The notes under the pieces: generated by a model | The model's database searches: none | What the model saw: only the letters and a program-made list of their open reading frames with translations | What the model was told of the DNA's origin: nothing | Source: Symsagittifera roscoffensis | Taxonomy: Eukaryota; Xenacoelomorpha; Acoela; Convolutidae | DNA: 64,000 nucleotides | Direction of reading: 5' to 3' | NCBI RefSeq assembly: GCF_963678635.1 | Contig: NC_087064.1 | Location: 38,182,706 to 38,246,705 of the forward strand | Position numbers and translations under genes: made by a program | Shown here: positions 54,791 to 64,000 of the stretch, piece after piece | Layout of the letters: each line of letters starts with the position of its first letter | Position numbering within the stretch: position 1 is the stretch's first letter

Positions 54791-55924
54791 ACCAAAAAGC
54801 TATCAAAAATTGCTACCCAACAGTCACAAATTCAGTCTTCACCGACATCATCCCAAGAAAACCCGACACCACTTTCAACTACCCAAAACCCCCAAACATC
54901 TACACGGATTTCTTTTCAAGATAACCCATATACCTTTGAAGAACGACACGCTCGCTTATCAGAACCACTAGAACCAGTTCAACGACAAGCACCTCTAAGC
55001 GAACCAACATATAACTTATACCCAACACTACCACAAGAATTAAGTAGAATAAGAAATCCTAGTCAAAACCAAAATACAGTCGAAATAAATAGACAAATTA
55101 TACATCCTCGACGAAACAGAAATTTTCAAACTCCCCGAGTTCATTTTGATATACCTCAATCCCCATCACAAAACACTCCAGAAAACCCCATTGGTATATT
55201 ACCAGAAACCCCTACGCTTCTTTCACAACGTAGCACCTCAAGCCTACCATCAGATTACTTAGGTTCAACACCAACATCTGAACAAATACGTGAAAATCCC
55301 TTTAACCCCCCAAAACAGGCATCACGACTACCATATTGGACAACACATTCATTTACACAAGGTGAACTAAATTTAGTCAATGATCCAATAGATATTTCTA
55401 CGGATACAACAACATCCTCATCACTACCAGAAACATTATCACTACCATCAACACCATCAATAAGCCAGATTTCACCACCACCTTTTAACTTAAATTTTCC
55501 AAATAATCTCGACGCCAGATATCGAGAACAATCATCAACAAATATCCCTTTAAGACTAGATTGGAATACATTTACAGCCCCTCCACCATTATTTGGACAA
55601 CATCTAGAAAGTAATCGCCTTCACAACTGGGCACTTAATAGATTACAATACCGGCAAGACATTCACGACGATATCCGTGATCACAATATCCAAATACTCC
55701 AACAAAACAGTTTACAATTAAAGTTTGAAATCACAGTTAAATTAAACAACATTACTCAACATCCCTACCCATTAAACCCACCAAACATAACAGCTCAATC
55801 ACTACCACCACCATTTATAACCACTGAAGTAATATATAAATACGACAGATATACCAAAAAGACAATTGGTTACATCACATTTTATAACCCATACTCAGGA
55901 TTATCATACACATGTATATTCTAA
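54791..55924 (+). CDS. 377-codon ORF without any methionine codon
   Basis: Open from just after TAG 54788-54790 to TAA 55922-55924, with no ATG in frame. The first 250 residues are Pro/Ser/Thr/Gln-rich (PTSSQENPTPLSTTQNPQTS, DIPQSPSQNTPENPIG). The C-terminal 110 residues look folded (LQYRQDIHDDIRDHNIQILQ, LKFEITVKLNNITQHPYP, YITFYNPYSGLSYTCIF). It overlaps env by 13 bases. Its length, codon style and lack of stops show it is coding, so it must get a start by splicing or recoding. A possible acceptor is CTACCCAACAG near 54812-54822. Function unknown. Confidence 0.6.
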   Translation, partial: TKKLSKIATQQSQIQSSPTSSQENPTPLSTTQNPQTSTRISFQDNPYTFEERHARLSEPLEPVQRQAPLSEPTYNLYPTLPQELSRIRNPSQNQNTVEINRQIIHPRRNRNFQTPRVHFDIPQSPSQNTPENPIGILPETPTLLSQRSTSSLPSDYLGSTPTSEQIRENPFNPPKQASRLPYWTTHSFTQGELNLVNDPIDISTDTTTSSSLPETLSLPSTPSISQISPPPFNLNFPNNLDARYREQSSTNIPLRLDWNTFTAPPPLFGQHLESNRLHNWALNRLQYRQDIHDDIRDHNIQILQQNSLQLKFEITVKLNNITQHPYPLNPPNITAQSLPPPFITTEVIYKYDRYTKKTIGYITFYNPYSGLSYTCIF

Positions 55925-58530
55925 AATTATTAATTTTTCTCCAACTCCTTTTTCTAGTAATCTCAAATCAAAACATAAACCCTTCTCCCCGCACAGGACC
56001 CCAAGATTTATTAGTAACACATTACGATTGTGAAGAAAACGAACAAAAAACACTACACAAGTATGCAATAAATCAAGTATCACAATGCGAAACAGAACCC
56101 CAAGCCATAGAAACTACAAATGTAATAGCAACACTTTATTCAAAAGCCCGAGCAACTACAGTTATAGGATATAAATTCACAGCAACATTTTCTGAAAAGA
56201 AAGTACATTGTTCACAAGTCTCAAACGGAAACAAAAACCGACTTGACCATGAATCATTCTACCAGAGTAATATAGAACGACTCTTACATCTCAATCCCGA
56301 AGATTGTAAAAACGAGTTACTCCGACTAAACATCACAAAAAATAAAAACACAGATAGAAAGTTAGTATATTTCCAAGTTTTTTCGGATTCTGTACATCAA
56401 GCAGAACTTGAAAGATATCAAGGACATATAAAACTAGATGAAAAGTACCCATATAACGGCGCACACGGACGATTAACTTATGATATACACGATAAACACT
56501 GGATACCACACATTGGTATAAATGACCCATCAAACTGCAAAGCAGACACAAAAAACAAAGGATACCAAGAGATCATGTTTTTCGATTGGAAAATACAACT
56601 CGAAAAAATACAACTCACACGAGATTTATCAGACAACACAATGATCTATCAAGGAATTAGATTACCTTGTAAAAACGACCAAGGTTATTGCGACCCTACA
56701 ACAAGAACACAAGCAACAATTGTTTGGTTCCCCGAAGACACATGTACAACATTTCAAGTAGCAAAAATACACGCTCGTATGATAAAATTTCACGAAAAAT
56801 ATTTTATACAATCAATACCATATGAACAAGTAAATCCATTACGAAAAATAAGTTCTAATTTTAGAAACATTCATAATATAGAAAAAAAATTAACACGTTT
56901 TCAAATATATCAAGAAACAGAACTTGCATGTAAATACAGAAACCCACTTCACAAAACACAATACTCTGAAATATTAGTTGAATACGAAAATGGATTCGAC
57001 ATGACCACTGGAAAACTAAAAGTTGACCCATACGCCACAAGTCATCCTCCAAATGAAGGAACATCATACATACCAGTTCATTTTCAAAAGAATACAGGTC
57101 AACCTGGTGGACATTTAAAACCCCAAGACGATCAAAGCACACGTTTACAAGAACTATCACTAATGAATAGTACATATTTTGGTAATATCCACTATGATAT
57201 TCACTTAGATATGAAACTAGACTACACGATTAGCCGAATTTTTCAAGAAATGTCACTCTCCGAATTAGAAACACTACACCAACTATGCGAATTAGAAAGA
57301 ACACAAATATTACAATCATTTGCACAGGCAGTATTAAAAATACCCTACGCAGGATATTTACTATCAGGAAATAGATCAAATTTTTTAGACTATGAAGGAA
57401 ACATCTTATGGTTTTATACTTGTACTAAAAAAGTATCACCACTATACGTTTTTGAAGATAAACGATGCTATAAAAGAATCCCTATCTTTTATAAGAATAA
57501 AGTACATTTCGTTGACACACTTTCACGAAGAACCTATTTCTGGGATACCGCAGTCCCATGTGGATCAGAAAATAGCCACAACGTAGTACAACTAAACCCT
57601 GATGAAGATAAATATTACCTTCTCACCCCATATCCCACATTAATGCAATCACTCAAAAAATTTTCACCAGAAAGCATTCGCGCTATCGCTCGAAACCCAA
57701 ATATAGACTTACAATCAATAGGAATATACTCAAAATCAGATATTCAACATCACATTAGAACACAACAATTCCAAGAATTATTAACACAAATGGACACAAT
57801 ACAAAGACAATCAATTGACCAAAACTTACGCAAACTTGCCGAAACCGCAGGATTTGCTGACATCTTTACGCAAGACTATAGCGGATATTTTAAAGACATT
57901 AAAGATTATATATATCTAAACGGTGAAAAATACCGTCCCCAAGATATATCACCTATCAATATTTTTAGCTTTGTTACACTCAAGAATGAAATTCTTGATT
58001 TTCTAGGATGGCCCTACTACATCTTAGAAAAACTGACTATTTTACACGCAATGTTTAACTTTATTGGATTTCTTTTTTCACTCTTAAAAGGAATCTATAA
58101 CACATGTGCTATACACACACAAGTCAATAGACAAGCAAGTGTAGCACGCATACTATTTGCAGGATTTTTTGGAATCTTTTCTACATCTATAAACAAAATT
58201 CTTTTAGACGCACAAATAAAAGAATATAACACAAAAATAGCAACAAGACAGAACACATACGACGAAGAACATAACAATGTAGACACAACACCAACAGCAC
58301 CACAGTTACCACCCCTACCACATAACCATCCATTATCCCTAGTCCCACGTAATTTTCGAAATTTAGCCATAACACATAATCAAAATTTTAGACCAACCAT
58401 ATCACAAAGTCCCATCCAACATATAATGCCACACCACTCACAAGATGAAAATACTTATGAACAAATTATAGAACAACCCCATACCACCGCTTTTCAGTCT
58501 CAAAATAATAATTTTTTTAGCCCACGATGA
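55912..58530 (+). CDS. env: Env-like membrane glycoprotein
   Basis: 872 codons from ATG 55912. An N-terminal signal peptide covers residues 1-19 (hydrophobic Leu/Phe run). A long ectodomain follows, with many Cys and several N-x-S/T sites; a pattern of paired Cys, with HYDCEENE and a Y-A-I-N-Q-V-S-x-C motif near its start, and a C-Y-x-R-I-P motif about residue 520. Two hydrophobic spans lie at about residues 708-735 and 743-762, then a tail of about 110 residues rich in Pro/His. The layout resembles class III glycoproteins of chuvirus/mononegavirus type found in some insect LTR elements; that kinship is inference. It ends at TGA 58530, overlapping the next ATG in ATGA. Intact as read. Confidence 0.7.
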   Translation: MYILKLLIFLQLLFLVISNQNINPSPRTGPQDLLVTHYDCEENEQKTLHKYAINQVSQCETEPQAIETTNVIATLYSKARATTVIGYKFTATFSEKKVHCSQVSNGNKNRLDHESFYQSNIERLLHLNPEDCKNELLRLNITKNKNTDRKLVYFQVFSDSVHQAELERYQGHIKLDEKYPYNGAHGRLTYDIHDKHWIPHIGINDPSNCKADTKNKGYQEIMFFDWKIQLEKIQLTRDLSDNTMIYQGIRLPCKNDQGYCDPTTRTQATIVWFPEDTCTTFQVAKIHARMIKFHEKYFIQSIPYEQVNPLRKISSNFRNIHNIEKKLTRFQIYQETELACKYRNPLHKTQYSEILVEYENGFDMTTGKLKVDPYATSHPPNEGTSYIPVHFQKNTGQPGGHLKPQDDQSTRLQELSLMNSTYFGNIHYDIHLDMKLDYTISRIFQEMSLSELETLHQLCELERTQILQSFAQAVLKIPYAGYLLSGNRSNFLDYEGNILWFYTCTKKVSPLYVFEDKRCYKRIPIFYKNKVHFVDTLSRRTYFWDTAVPCGSENSHNVVQLNPDEDKYYLLTPYPTLMQSLKKFSPESIRAIARNPNIDLQSIGIYSKSDIQHHIRTQQFQELLTQMDTIQRQSIDQNLRKLAETAGFADIFTQDYSGYFKDIKDYIYLNGEKYRPQDISPINIFSFVTLKNEILDFLGWPYYILEKLTILHAMFNFIGFLFSLLKGIYNTCAIHTQVNRQASVARILFAGFFGIFSTSINKILLDAQIKEYNTKIATRQNTYDEEHNNVDTTPTAPQLPPLPHNHPLSLVPRNFRNLAITHNQNFRPTISQSPIQHIMPHHSQDENTYEQIIEQPHTTAFQSQNNNFFSPR

Positions 58531-60335
58531 GCCGACAACTTGGATCCCTACACCGTTCAAATTCCCACCCAACCAACCTCACTACCCCCATTACAATAAT
58601 ACCACTTTTTGCTTTCCCGCCACCCGATTTCCCAACCAGTAATGTAACATCAGGCATGAATTCCGATACTAATTCACACATCTCAGTTTTATACTCCACA
58701 TCACAACTCAATAACCCGAATATTGAAACCCCCGATGAATTTGCCGACTCTGAACCATCTCCATCCAATAATTTTCCCACCAACCCCTCAATTTTTTCCC
58801 AACCCCCTTTTCAACCCATATTACCAAATAACCCTGACCCAACCAATCCTACACCCTCTTATGCTTCCCAAGTCACTCCAACCTACTCCTCACTTCACTC
58901 AGACCAATCATCTCATTCTCCAGATACCCCCCGAATCTCCCCAGAACTAGATAATTTCATTACCCTACAACAACAACCCTATCACCTTGACATCCCAACC
59001 ATAAACCAAATCTCATCCACAATAGATTCATCCAACCCTCCTACCCCTACAGCCTCTTCAATTTATACTGAATCATTAGCACCATCATCCACATCTACTG
59101 AATCTTCACTCAAAACTAATAGAGCTTACCGCACTTTTAAAAGAAAGTTCCCCAACCATCCTTTCCCAGCGAAACTAGGAACAGCCCGTGAATATATCAA
59201 CCATCCAAAACACACTAACACAAAAGAATTTTTAGCTATCACCTTACCCTCATTTCCACAATACACCTTAAACACCCCTCACGACACTAACGAGACACGT
59301 AACTTTGTAGACGAACACGTTTTAATGCCTACCCTTCCTTGGACCTCATATTATCATTTTACTAATCCCCTTTGCTTACCTTTATCTAGCACTCACATCG
59401 ATATAGAACGAAATAAGGACATGCTATATCGACTCACTACACCACTAACATCTTGACAATTTACTTACATTGGATATAAAAAATCACTAAAAACACACAC
59501 TGCACCCCGAGCAAATGAATATACACTAGAATATTACGATCATAACATCATCAGAACTAACCAAGATCAATTCTTAGACGACGATCGCTTCGCTAACCCA
59601 CAAATCACCGAGAAATTTTTCATTAAAACACCATATGTATTTACACTAAATATCTTCGATCGCAAGTTTGACCACATTATTTCAGAAGCACTAACAGACA
59701 CACAAGCCTACGAAAGTTTTAAAGAACGCTTCCAAATATTTTCACTAACCTTTCATTTCCTTGCACCACATGAAAGAGATTTGCACTGCTCACACGATAT
59801 TATGTTGCGCACTAAACAAACACACACATATACTTATTATCGTTTTATCCAAAATCACTTCGACCTACACACTCCCTCCAGACAAGCACACCATCGTTTT
59901 CAATTCATCAATTCCAAATACACCTCACCATTCTTTCTTAACTTCACATATTGCATTAAAGATACTAACCTTCATGGTATTCTTCGAAATTATGATCCCA
60001 TAACCCAAATGTATATTTTTTGTCCCATCACCAAGACCTTCAACGCAGAAGAATCCCGACCCTTCCTTATCCCACACGAGTTTGTACAACCTATAGAAAT
60101 CCCCATTTTAGAATTCATCCATAACACTAAATTCAATCACAAATTATATAATCTAATCCAAAACACACCTTATGAATTTGCAGTTGGCACTGAAGAACTA
60201 ACCACCATTAAAGCACTTCAATTGCTTTGGCCACTACTTCAAACTAAAAATATCATCCGCATTTTAGCTAAATTACTAACAACTTCAGATCTCATCCACG
60301 ACATCTTCCCCCACGGTTTCTTCCCCGACGACTAA
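58527..60335 (+). CDS. 602-codon unassigned ORF with one TGA
   Basis: ATG 58527 overlaps the env stop. In one frame it reads 309 codons, TGA 59454-59456, then 292 codons to TAA 60335. The first part is Ser/Thr/Pro/Asn-rich (LNNPNIETPDEFADSEPSPS). After about residue 200 it becomes globular (RAYRTFKRKFPNHPFPAKLG), and beyond the TGA it stays globular and aromatic-rich (EYTLEYYDHNIIRTNQDQFL). The TGA is followed by CAATTT. It may be a C-to-T mutation of CGA or a leaky stop. No family recognised. A consensus splice donor CAGGTAAGT follows the final stop directly. Confidence 0.6.
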
Positions 60336-61480
60336 CAGGTAAGTATGAATTATACATATGACTAACTAATTAAAATATTAGAAACTCACCATTCTTTATC
60401 CATGTATTCTTTAGAATTTTAGCCTTCACCCAACGATCATCTGAAAAATTCACAAAAGAAAATAAAAATTGAAAACTTCTTCAAACTGTTTAAAACTCTA
60501 TTAATTTTTACACCAAACAATTAAATAAATATAATACCAATGCAGTAATTTAATTTATAAATTTTTCCCCCACAAGCAGTAAATCTAAAAATGATGAAAA
60601 TTTGTAACTTAATTTTCCCCAACAACTAGCAGTAAAATTAAAAATTCTATGTAGTAAATTAATAAGAAGCAAATGCAGTACTAACCTTTTGATATATTTT
60701 CATTCACTCGCACAAGAATTCTATCCAAATTCGCACAGCTCGCCCACGAAGAATTGTTTAAATAATGAATTTCAGTTTCAAGCTTTCACAACTCAACAAC
60801 TCTAACACACGATAACAAGTTTCAAACTTTCCTTTAACGCGGTTGGAAAGGAATTATATACTAAACAAAACTAACCAATGCAGCTTACTAAACACCACAA
60901 CACATAGCATAACAGCATGACTAAGAAAAGGAAACCAACGGTACCCAAACCGGATTAACCCAGTTTAAAACTGGATAATTTATTCTTTTGAAGACTATTA
61001 TAAAGTCTAAGAAAGAAATAATAAAACACAAAAAAGTCGAAAGACAAACCCATACCACAAACAATTTGATTTTTGGAAAAAGGACACAACCAACAAAACA
61101 TAAGAAAAACCACAACAAACCCAACATAAAACGTTGTCACATAACAGGACCTCTCACAAAAACCGCATGCAATCATACTCCCACTCCTGGCCTAACCCAC
61201 CAGGAAGGACGTCCTGAGCATGCTCTATAGCCGGCCTAACCCACCGTGCTACATCCACGCTTTGTGACCACACTCCTATTTTTAATAAGAGCTACTCAAG
61301 GGTGAGTAACTCTTCAAAATAACTGAACTAAAACAAAAAGCTTTTGTGAAAACAACTAACTAAAATCATAATTAAAAAATATTAAACTAATAAAAGTTTT
61401 ATAAAATGTAAATTACATTATGCAATACATAGATCAGAATACAACACCAAGGACGAACATCCAAAGACAAAACGACCCCA
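60336..61480 (+). promoter_or_regulatory. 3' non-coding region with splice-donor-like site and stem-loop
   Basis: CAG/GTAAGTAT at 60336-60346 is a near-perfect donor right after the ORF stop. Several AGCAGTAAATT-type repeats occur at 60544-60680. A stem-loop AAGAGCTACTCA / TGAGTAACTCTT (11 of 12 paired, loop AGGG) lies at 61287-61314. Between 61160 and 61265 the sequence is GC-richer (TCCTGGCCTAACCCACCAGG) with GGCCTAACCCACC repeated at 61191 and 61232. No reading frame seen. Confidence 0.45.
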
Positions 61481-61500
61481 CTACACTCGAGAAAGAATGG

Positions 61501-61876
61501 TCAACTACAATCAATATGCCGCTCACAATCACAACTCAAAGGATTTAGAGTACGACTTGACTTCGCAGAAAAGGACTTCATTGAACTAGACCAATGACCA
61601 CCTCGATGTTCAAGTATACGTACAGATCCGAGTAACCAGGCATCCCCTCCATGCACAATCTCCACGCCATTCCTAGACAAGATCAAAACACAAAGAAGTT
61701 CTCATTAATGAAACAGAAAAACCTGACATAGCCAACCATTCTGAAATCAGATTTGAGTTTCTTGCAAAGACCCAGTCGTTGTCATGAGATGACACAACGA
61801 TCGAACCTGGAACTTCTCTAACAAGAGAACCCAGAAGAAATATGATGTTCGCCAAATACCAACGTCCATCATCCAT
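61501..61876 (-). pseudogene. Antisense coding-like fragment near the 3' LTR
   Basis: On the minus strand two frames join with a TAG near 61676: 61876-61673 (MDDGRWYLANIIFLLGSLVR...) and then 61686-61501 (NGVEIVHGGDAWLLGSVRIL...). About 125 codons. The base composition is balanced and unlike the A-rich, G-poor element around it, and amino-acid use looks protein-like (Trp, His, Cys present). Possible explanations: a captured host fragment, or an antisense gene. I recognise no family. Confidence 0.35.
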
Positions 61877-61928
61877 CCTTTGAATTGCAGAAAGACTATT
61901 CTAAAAAACTCTGTAAAACCCGGATGGG

Positions 61929-62338
61929 TGGAACCTGATCTAAACTACATTTTATGATTGGATAAATTAGATATTTTACCAATGTAAAGTATTTAATATT
62001 AACCAATCATGATCCATCTGACTAACAATCCACTTATTTGTAAGTGCTGAAATTACTTGTAATTTCAGCACTAGAGAGATTTGAATTTAACTTAGAAATT
62101 AGTTGACTCTCCAAGAAGACTTCAGCAACCGCAATAAACCAGTATACCCTAGATCTATTGAGCCTAGCAGAGACTAGTTAAACAACCTGAGACTAGATAG
62201 TATAAGAGTAAGATTAGGATCGGTATTAGACTAAGAAGTTGCACGAATCTATCCGGTCGAAAATAAGATAGCGTGACGAGCAGACGGTGTACCCTATCCG
62301 AAATTACTCTATGAGTTATACCCATCGGTCATAACTCA
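61929..62338 (+). repeat. 3' LTR (410 bp)
   Basis: Differs from the 5' LTR at three places only. It is preceded by a poor purine tract (AAACCCGGATGGG). It ends TCA at 62338, followed by the GGAG duplication. Confidence 0.95.
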
Positions 62339-62342
62339 GGAG
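62339..62342. other. Target-site duplication GGAG, right
   Basis: Matches 43424-43427. Confidence 0.8.
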
Positions 62343-62351
62343 GTCAACCCG
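62343..62351. mobile_element. Right end of the interrupted small DNA transposon
   Basis: GTCAACCCG completes the inverted copy of CGGGTTGACC (42497-42506) once the LTR element and one GGAG are taken out. Confidence 0.5.
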
Positions 62352-63519
62352 GGGTGCAGCAAAAAGGATTACTATAACCTCAAGAAGGATGATTTATTTT
62401 TTCAATTGAATAAACAGAAAATCTGCAGAAAGATAATTTGATACGTATTTATTAGGCTCACAGGTCAAACAGCTTTTCGTTTTTCTGTAGTGTTTTTGAG
62501 TCATTTGAAAAAAACTTTTTGGAAAACAGTTGAGCCTGGCAGTGAACTTTTTGGAAAGTCCGCAGTGAAGTGACATCATTGAACTATTTGTAAGCTCACC
62601 TAAAAGTGATATAAATGCTTTTCTTGGCAAAACTCTGTTAGATACATCTAGAAATAACTTCAGTGAGAGAACAACGAAATTTATCTTTAGCAATTATATC
62701 CTAATTATTCTGCCCAACCAATCTTTTTAGTCGCTTGTTTTAAATGAAACTCAAGTGATAAAAAAATTATATTTCAAGTTTTCATAATTGAATCAAAAAT
62801 GAAAAGTCGAATTGGAGAAAACATGAAAAATGATGACTAGTTAAAATTGCTCTGATGGACTCTTTAACAGATAGGACTTCTCTCAGTCAACCAATTTCTT
62901 TGGACCATAATTGAAAAAATCTATTTTTCTTAATAACCTTGTAGCCATCATTCGGTTCAAAGTACAAGATCATTCGAGATATCTCAACAACAAAATTAGG
63001 CTACTTCAATTGTTTTAGCAATTCAAGTTTTCGAAAAAAAAACATTCAAAAAATCGGTGTGTTTCATTTTCATGCTTCCAGCAAAAAAAAAGCTTTTGTT
63101 TTGCTCCTACTGCCGAGGCTGAAACAAACACATTTAATTAATCGAGCAACAGAAGAACCTAATTTACTGTTGGCTGCAAGAGGAACTGCTCACAAAAATA
63201 TCTAATTCTGTGTTATTACATTTTCTTAGATTGCAAATCGAGGTTCTTGTTAATTGATGAAATACTTATGAAAATTCAATTTCAAAAAACTAATACAGAG
63301 TAGTTTTGACTGGGTGAAATAATTTTTAAAGGTAGCAGTAACAATTTCTAAGTGCGTGTCAATTTGAATGTTTTTTGAAGCCGCACTTTGACGTCGATCA
63401 ATTTTAAGGATCATGGAACATCGAATACTTCCTATGTTTTGTTTTTTATTTCAGTGCAGGTTATCAAACGATCGTTTTGTACTACACTATATACTTGTAT
63501 TAAATTTTTTTTTAATGAA
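62352..63519. other. AT-rich flank
   Basis: A 99-codon minus-strand frame at 62394-62693 is open (with C/K-rich MSLHCGLSKKFTARLNCF) but has no family look or neighbours, so I leave it uncalled. Nothing else seen. Confidence 0.4.
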
Positions 63520-63894
63520 ATTTTTGTCTACCTTTTTTTATAGGTCGATCAAAATGATTTTCTGAGCTCTCTTCAACCCGTAAAAAGACTCAAACTTGAC
63601 CAAATTTTCTGGGCCGCAGGTAAATTTTTGAAAAAGGCCAAAAAAAGCGTTTTAAGGCACTTCTTGGAAAGACTCGAACAAAAAATTGCGTTTTTTGGCG
63701 CGCATCCCCTCCTCAAAATTAGTATAGATTGGCGCGAAAGGCGCCTTTAGAAAAATTTTGAAGTCAGCCAGCCAAAAAAGGGTATCTCAAAATAGTACAA
63801 AGTGGGGACTTTTTGGGACGGCGGCAGGGGGTCAAATCCCTAAGTAAAGGAAAACATGCGTCTGCAACACCCCCCCCCCCCAAATCCGCTAATG
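63520..63894 (+). mobile_element. hAT-like MITE, copy 7 (left-truncated)
   Basis: Aligns with 41090-41429 (TGAGCTCTC, GGCGCGCATCCCCTCC, a palindrome of GGCGCGAAAGGCGCC type, CAAATCCGCTAATG end) with more differences than the array copies. Lacks the CAGG left end. Shows that the family is dispersed and not confined to the array. Confidence 0.65.
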
Positions 63895-64000
63895 TCTACA
63901 ATATCACCTTTTTGTGTTCCCTGTCGATATAATGAAAATGATACCGATAACAAAAATATACTCTGTTGAGATTTTTTTCATGCCTGTGTCATATGAACAA

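Larger units (their letters stand above)
43428..62338 (+). mobile_element. Young 18.9-kb Ty3/gypsy LTR element with env-like gene
   Basis: Two 410-bp LTRs beginning TGG and ending TCA bound the element, with 3 differences between them by eye, and a GGAG duplication flanks it. Internal genes, all on the plus strand: leader ORF, basic ORF1, gag in two parts, pol in two parts, two tiny membrane ORFs, a methionine-free ORF, an env-like glycoprotein and a 602-codon ORF with one stop. It is far larger than usual (about 5-12 kb). The plus strand is rich in A and poor in G throughout. Few lesions, so it is a recent insertion. Motif order protease-RT-RNase H-integrase puts pol in Ty3/gypsy. Confidence 0.9.

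Noticed and set aside
43428-62338. Alternative genetic code (TAA/TGA as sense) to explain the in-frame stops
   Set aside because: The other ORFs of the element end with ordinary TAA or TGA stops, and overlapping starts fit them; two isolated stops are better explained by readthrough or mutation.
1-64000. CRISPR array
   Set aside because: Repeats present are tandem or dispersed transposon repeats; no regular short repeats with unique spacers, and the sequence is eukaryotic.

Overview
The window is a nest of transposable elements from a eukaryotic genome, and I recognise no ordinary host gene in it. A Polinton/Maverick, Ty3/gypsy-type pol genes, an LTR element with an env gene, a tRNA-like SINE fragment and hAT-like MITEs together point to an animal, most likely an invertebrate. 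A crustacean or other arthropod is my guess from the look of the proteins; the sequence does not prove it.

Layout: (1) 1-2626 (+) is a decayed copy of a GC-rich retroelement block: a short ORF followed by an ORF with an SGNH/GDSL-hydrolase-like domain. A 200-N gap (2627-2826) follows. (2) 2827 to about 18940 is a degenerate Polinton, AT-rich. It has major and minor capsid proteins, integrase, FtsK/HerA-type packaging ATPase and a small membrane protein, several unknown genes, and protein-primed DNA polymerase B on the opposite strand. Almost every gene carries stops or frameshifts. (3) About 19000-27671 (-) is a second, longer copy of the GC-rich block: short ORF, SGNH ORF, then a roughly 5.8-kb broken reading frame that I cannot assign. 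(4) 27672-33639 (-) is a Ty3/gypsy-like pol (protease, RT, RNase H, integrase) whose 3' end resembles a macro domain. (5) 33640-42496 holds AT-rich sequence, a tRNA-like relic, an array of about three 1.8-kb tandem units carrying inverted hAT-like MITEs, and a 366-bp almost perfect palindrome. (6) 43428-62338 is a very young LTR element of 18.9 kb. It has 410-bp LTRs with 3 differences, a GGAG target duplication, gag, pol, two tiny membrane ORFs, a 377-codon ORF with no methionine codon, an env-like glycoprotein and a further 602-codon ORF. It is inserted inside a small DNA transposon with CGGGTTGACC ends. (7) 62343-64000 is AT-rich flank with another truncated MITE.

How the parts work together: the Polinton encodes a virus-like set (capsid, packaging motor, integrase, self-primed polymerase), now dead. 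The 18.9-kb element has a retrovirus-like set plus extra ORFs joined by stop/start overlaps, a leaky-looking stop and frame changes. The GC-rich element combines an esterase-like ORF, an unknown giant ORF and, next to them, a pol with a macro-like tail. This combination is the best candidate here for something undescribed.

Limits: translations were read by eye, family names come from motif recognition without searches, and frameshifts could be sequencing errors as well as decay.
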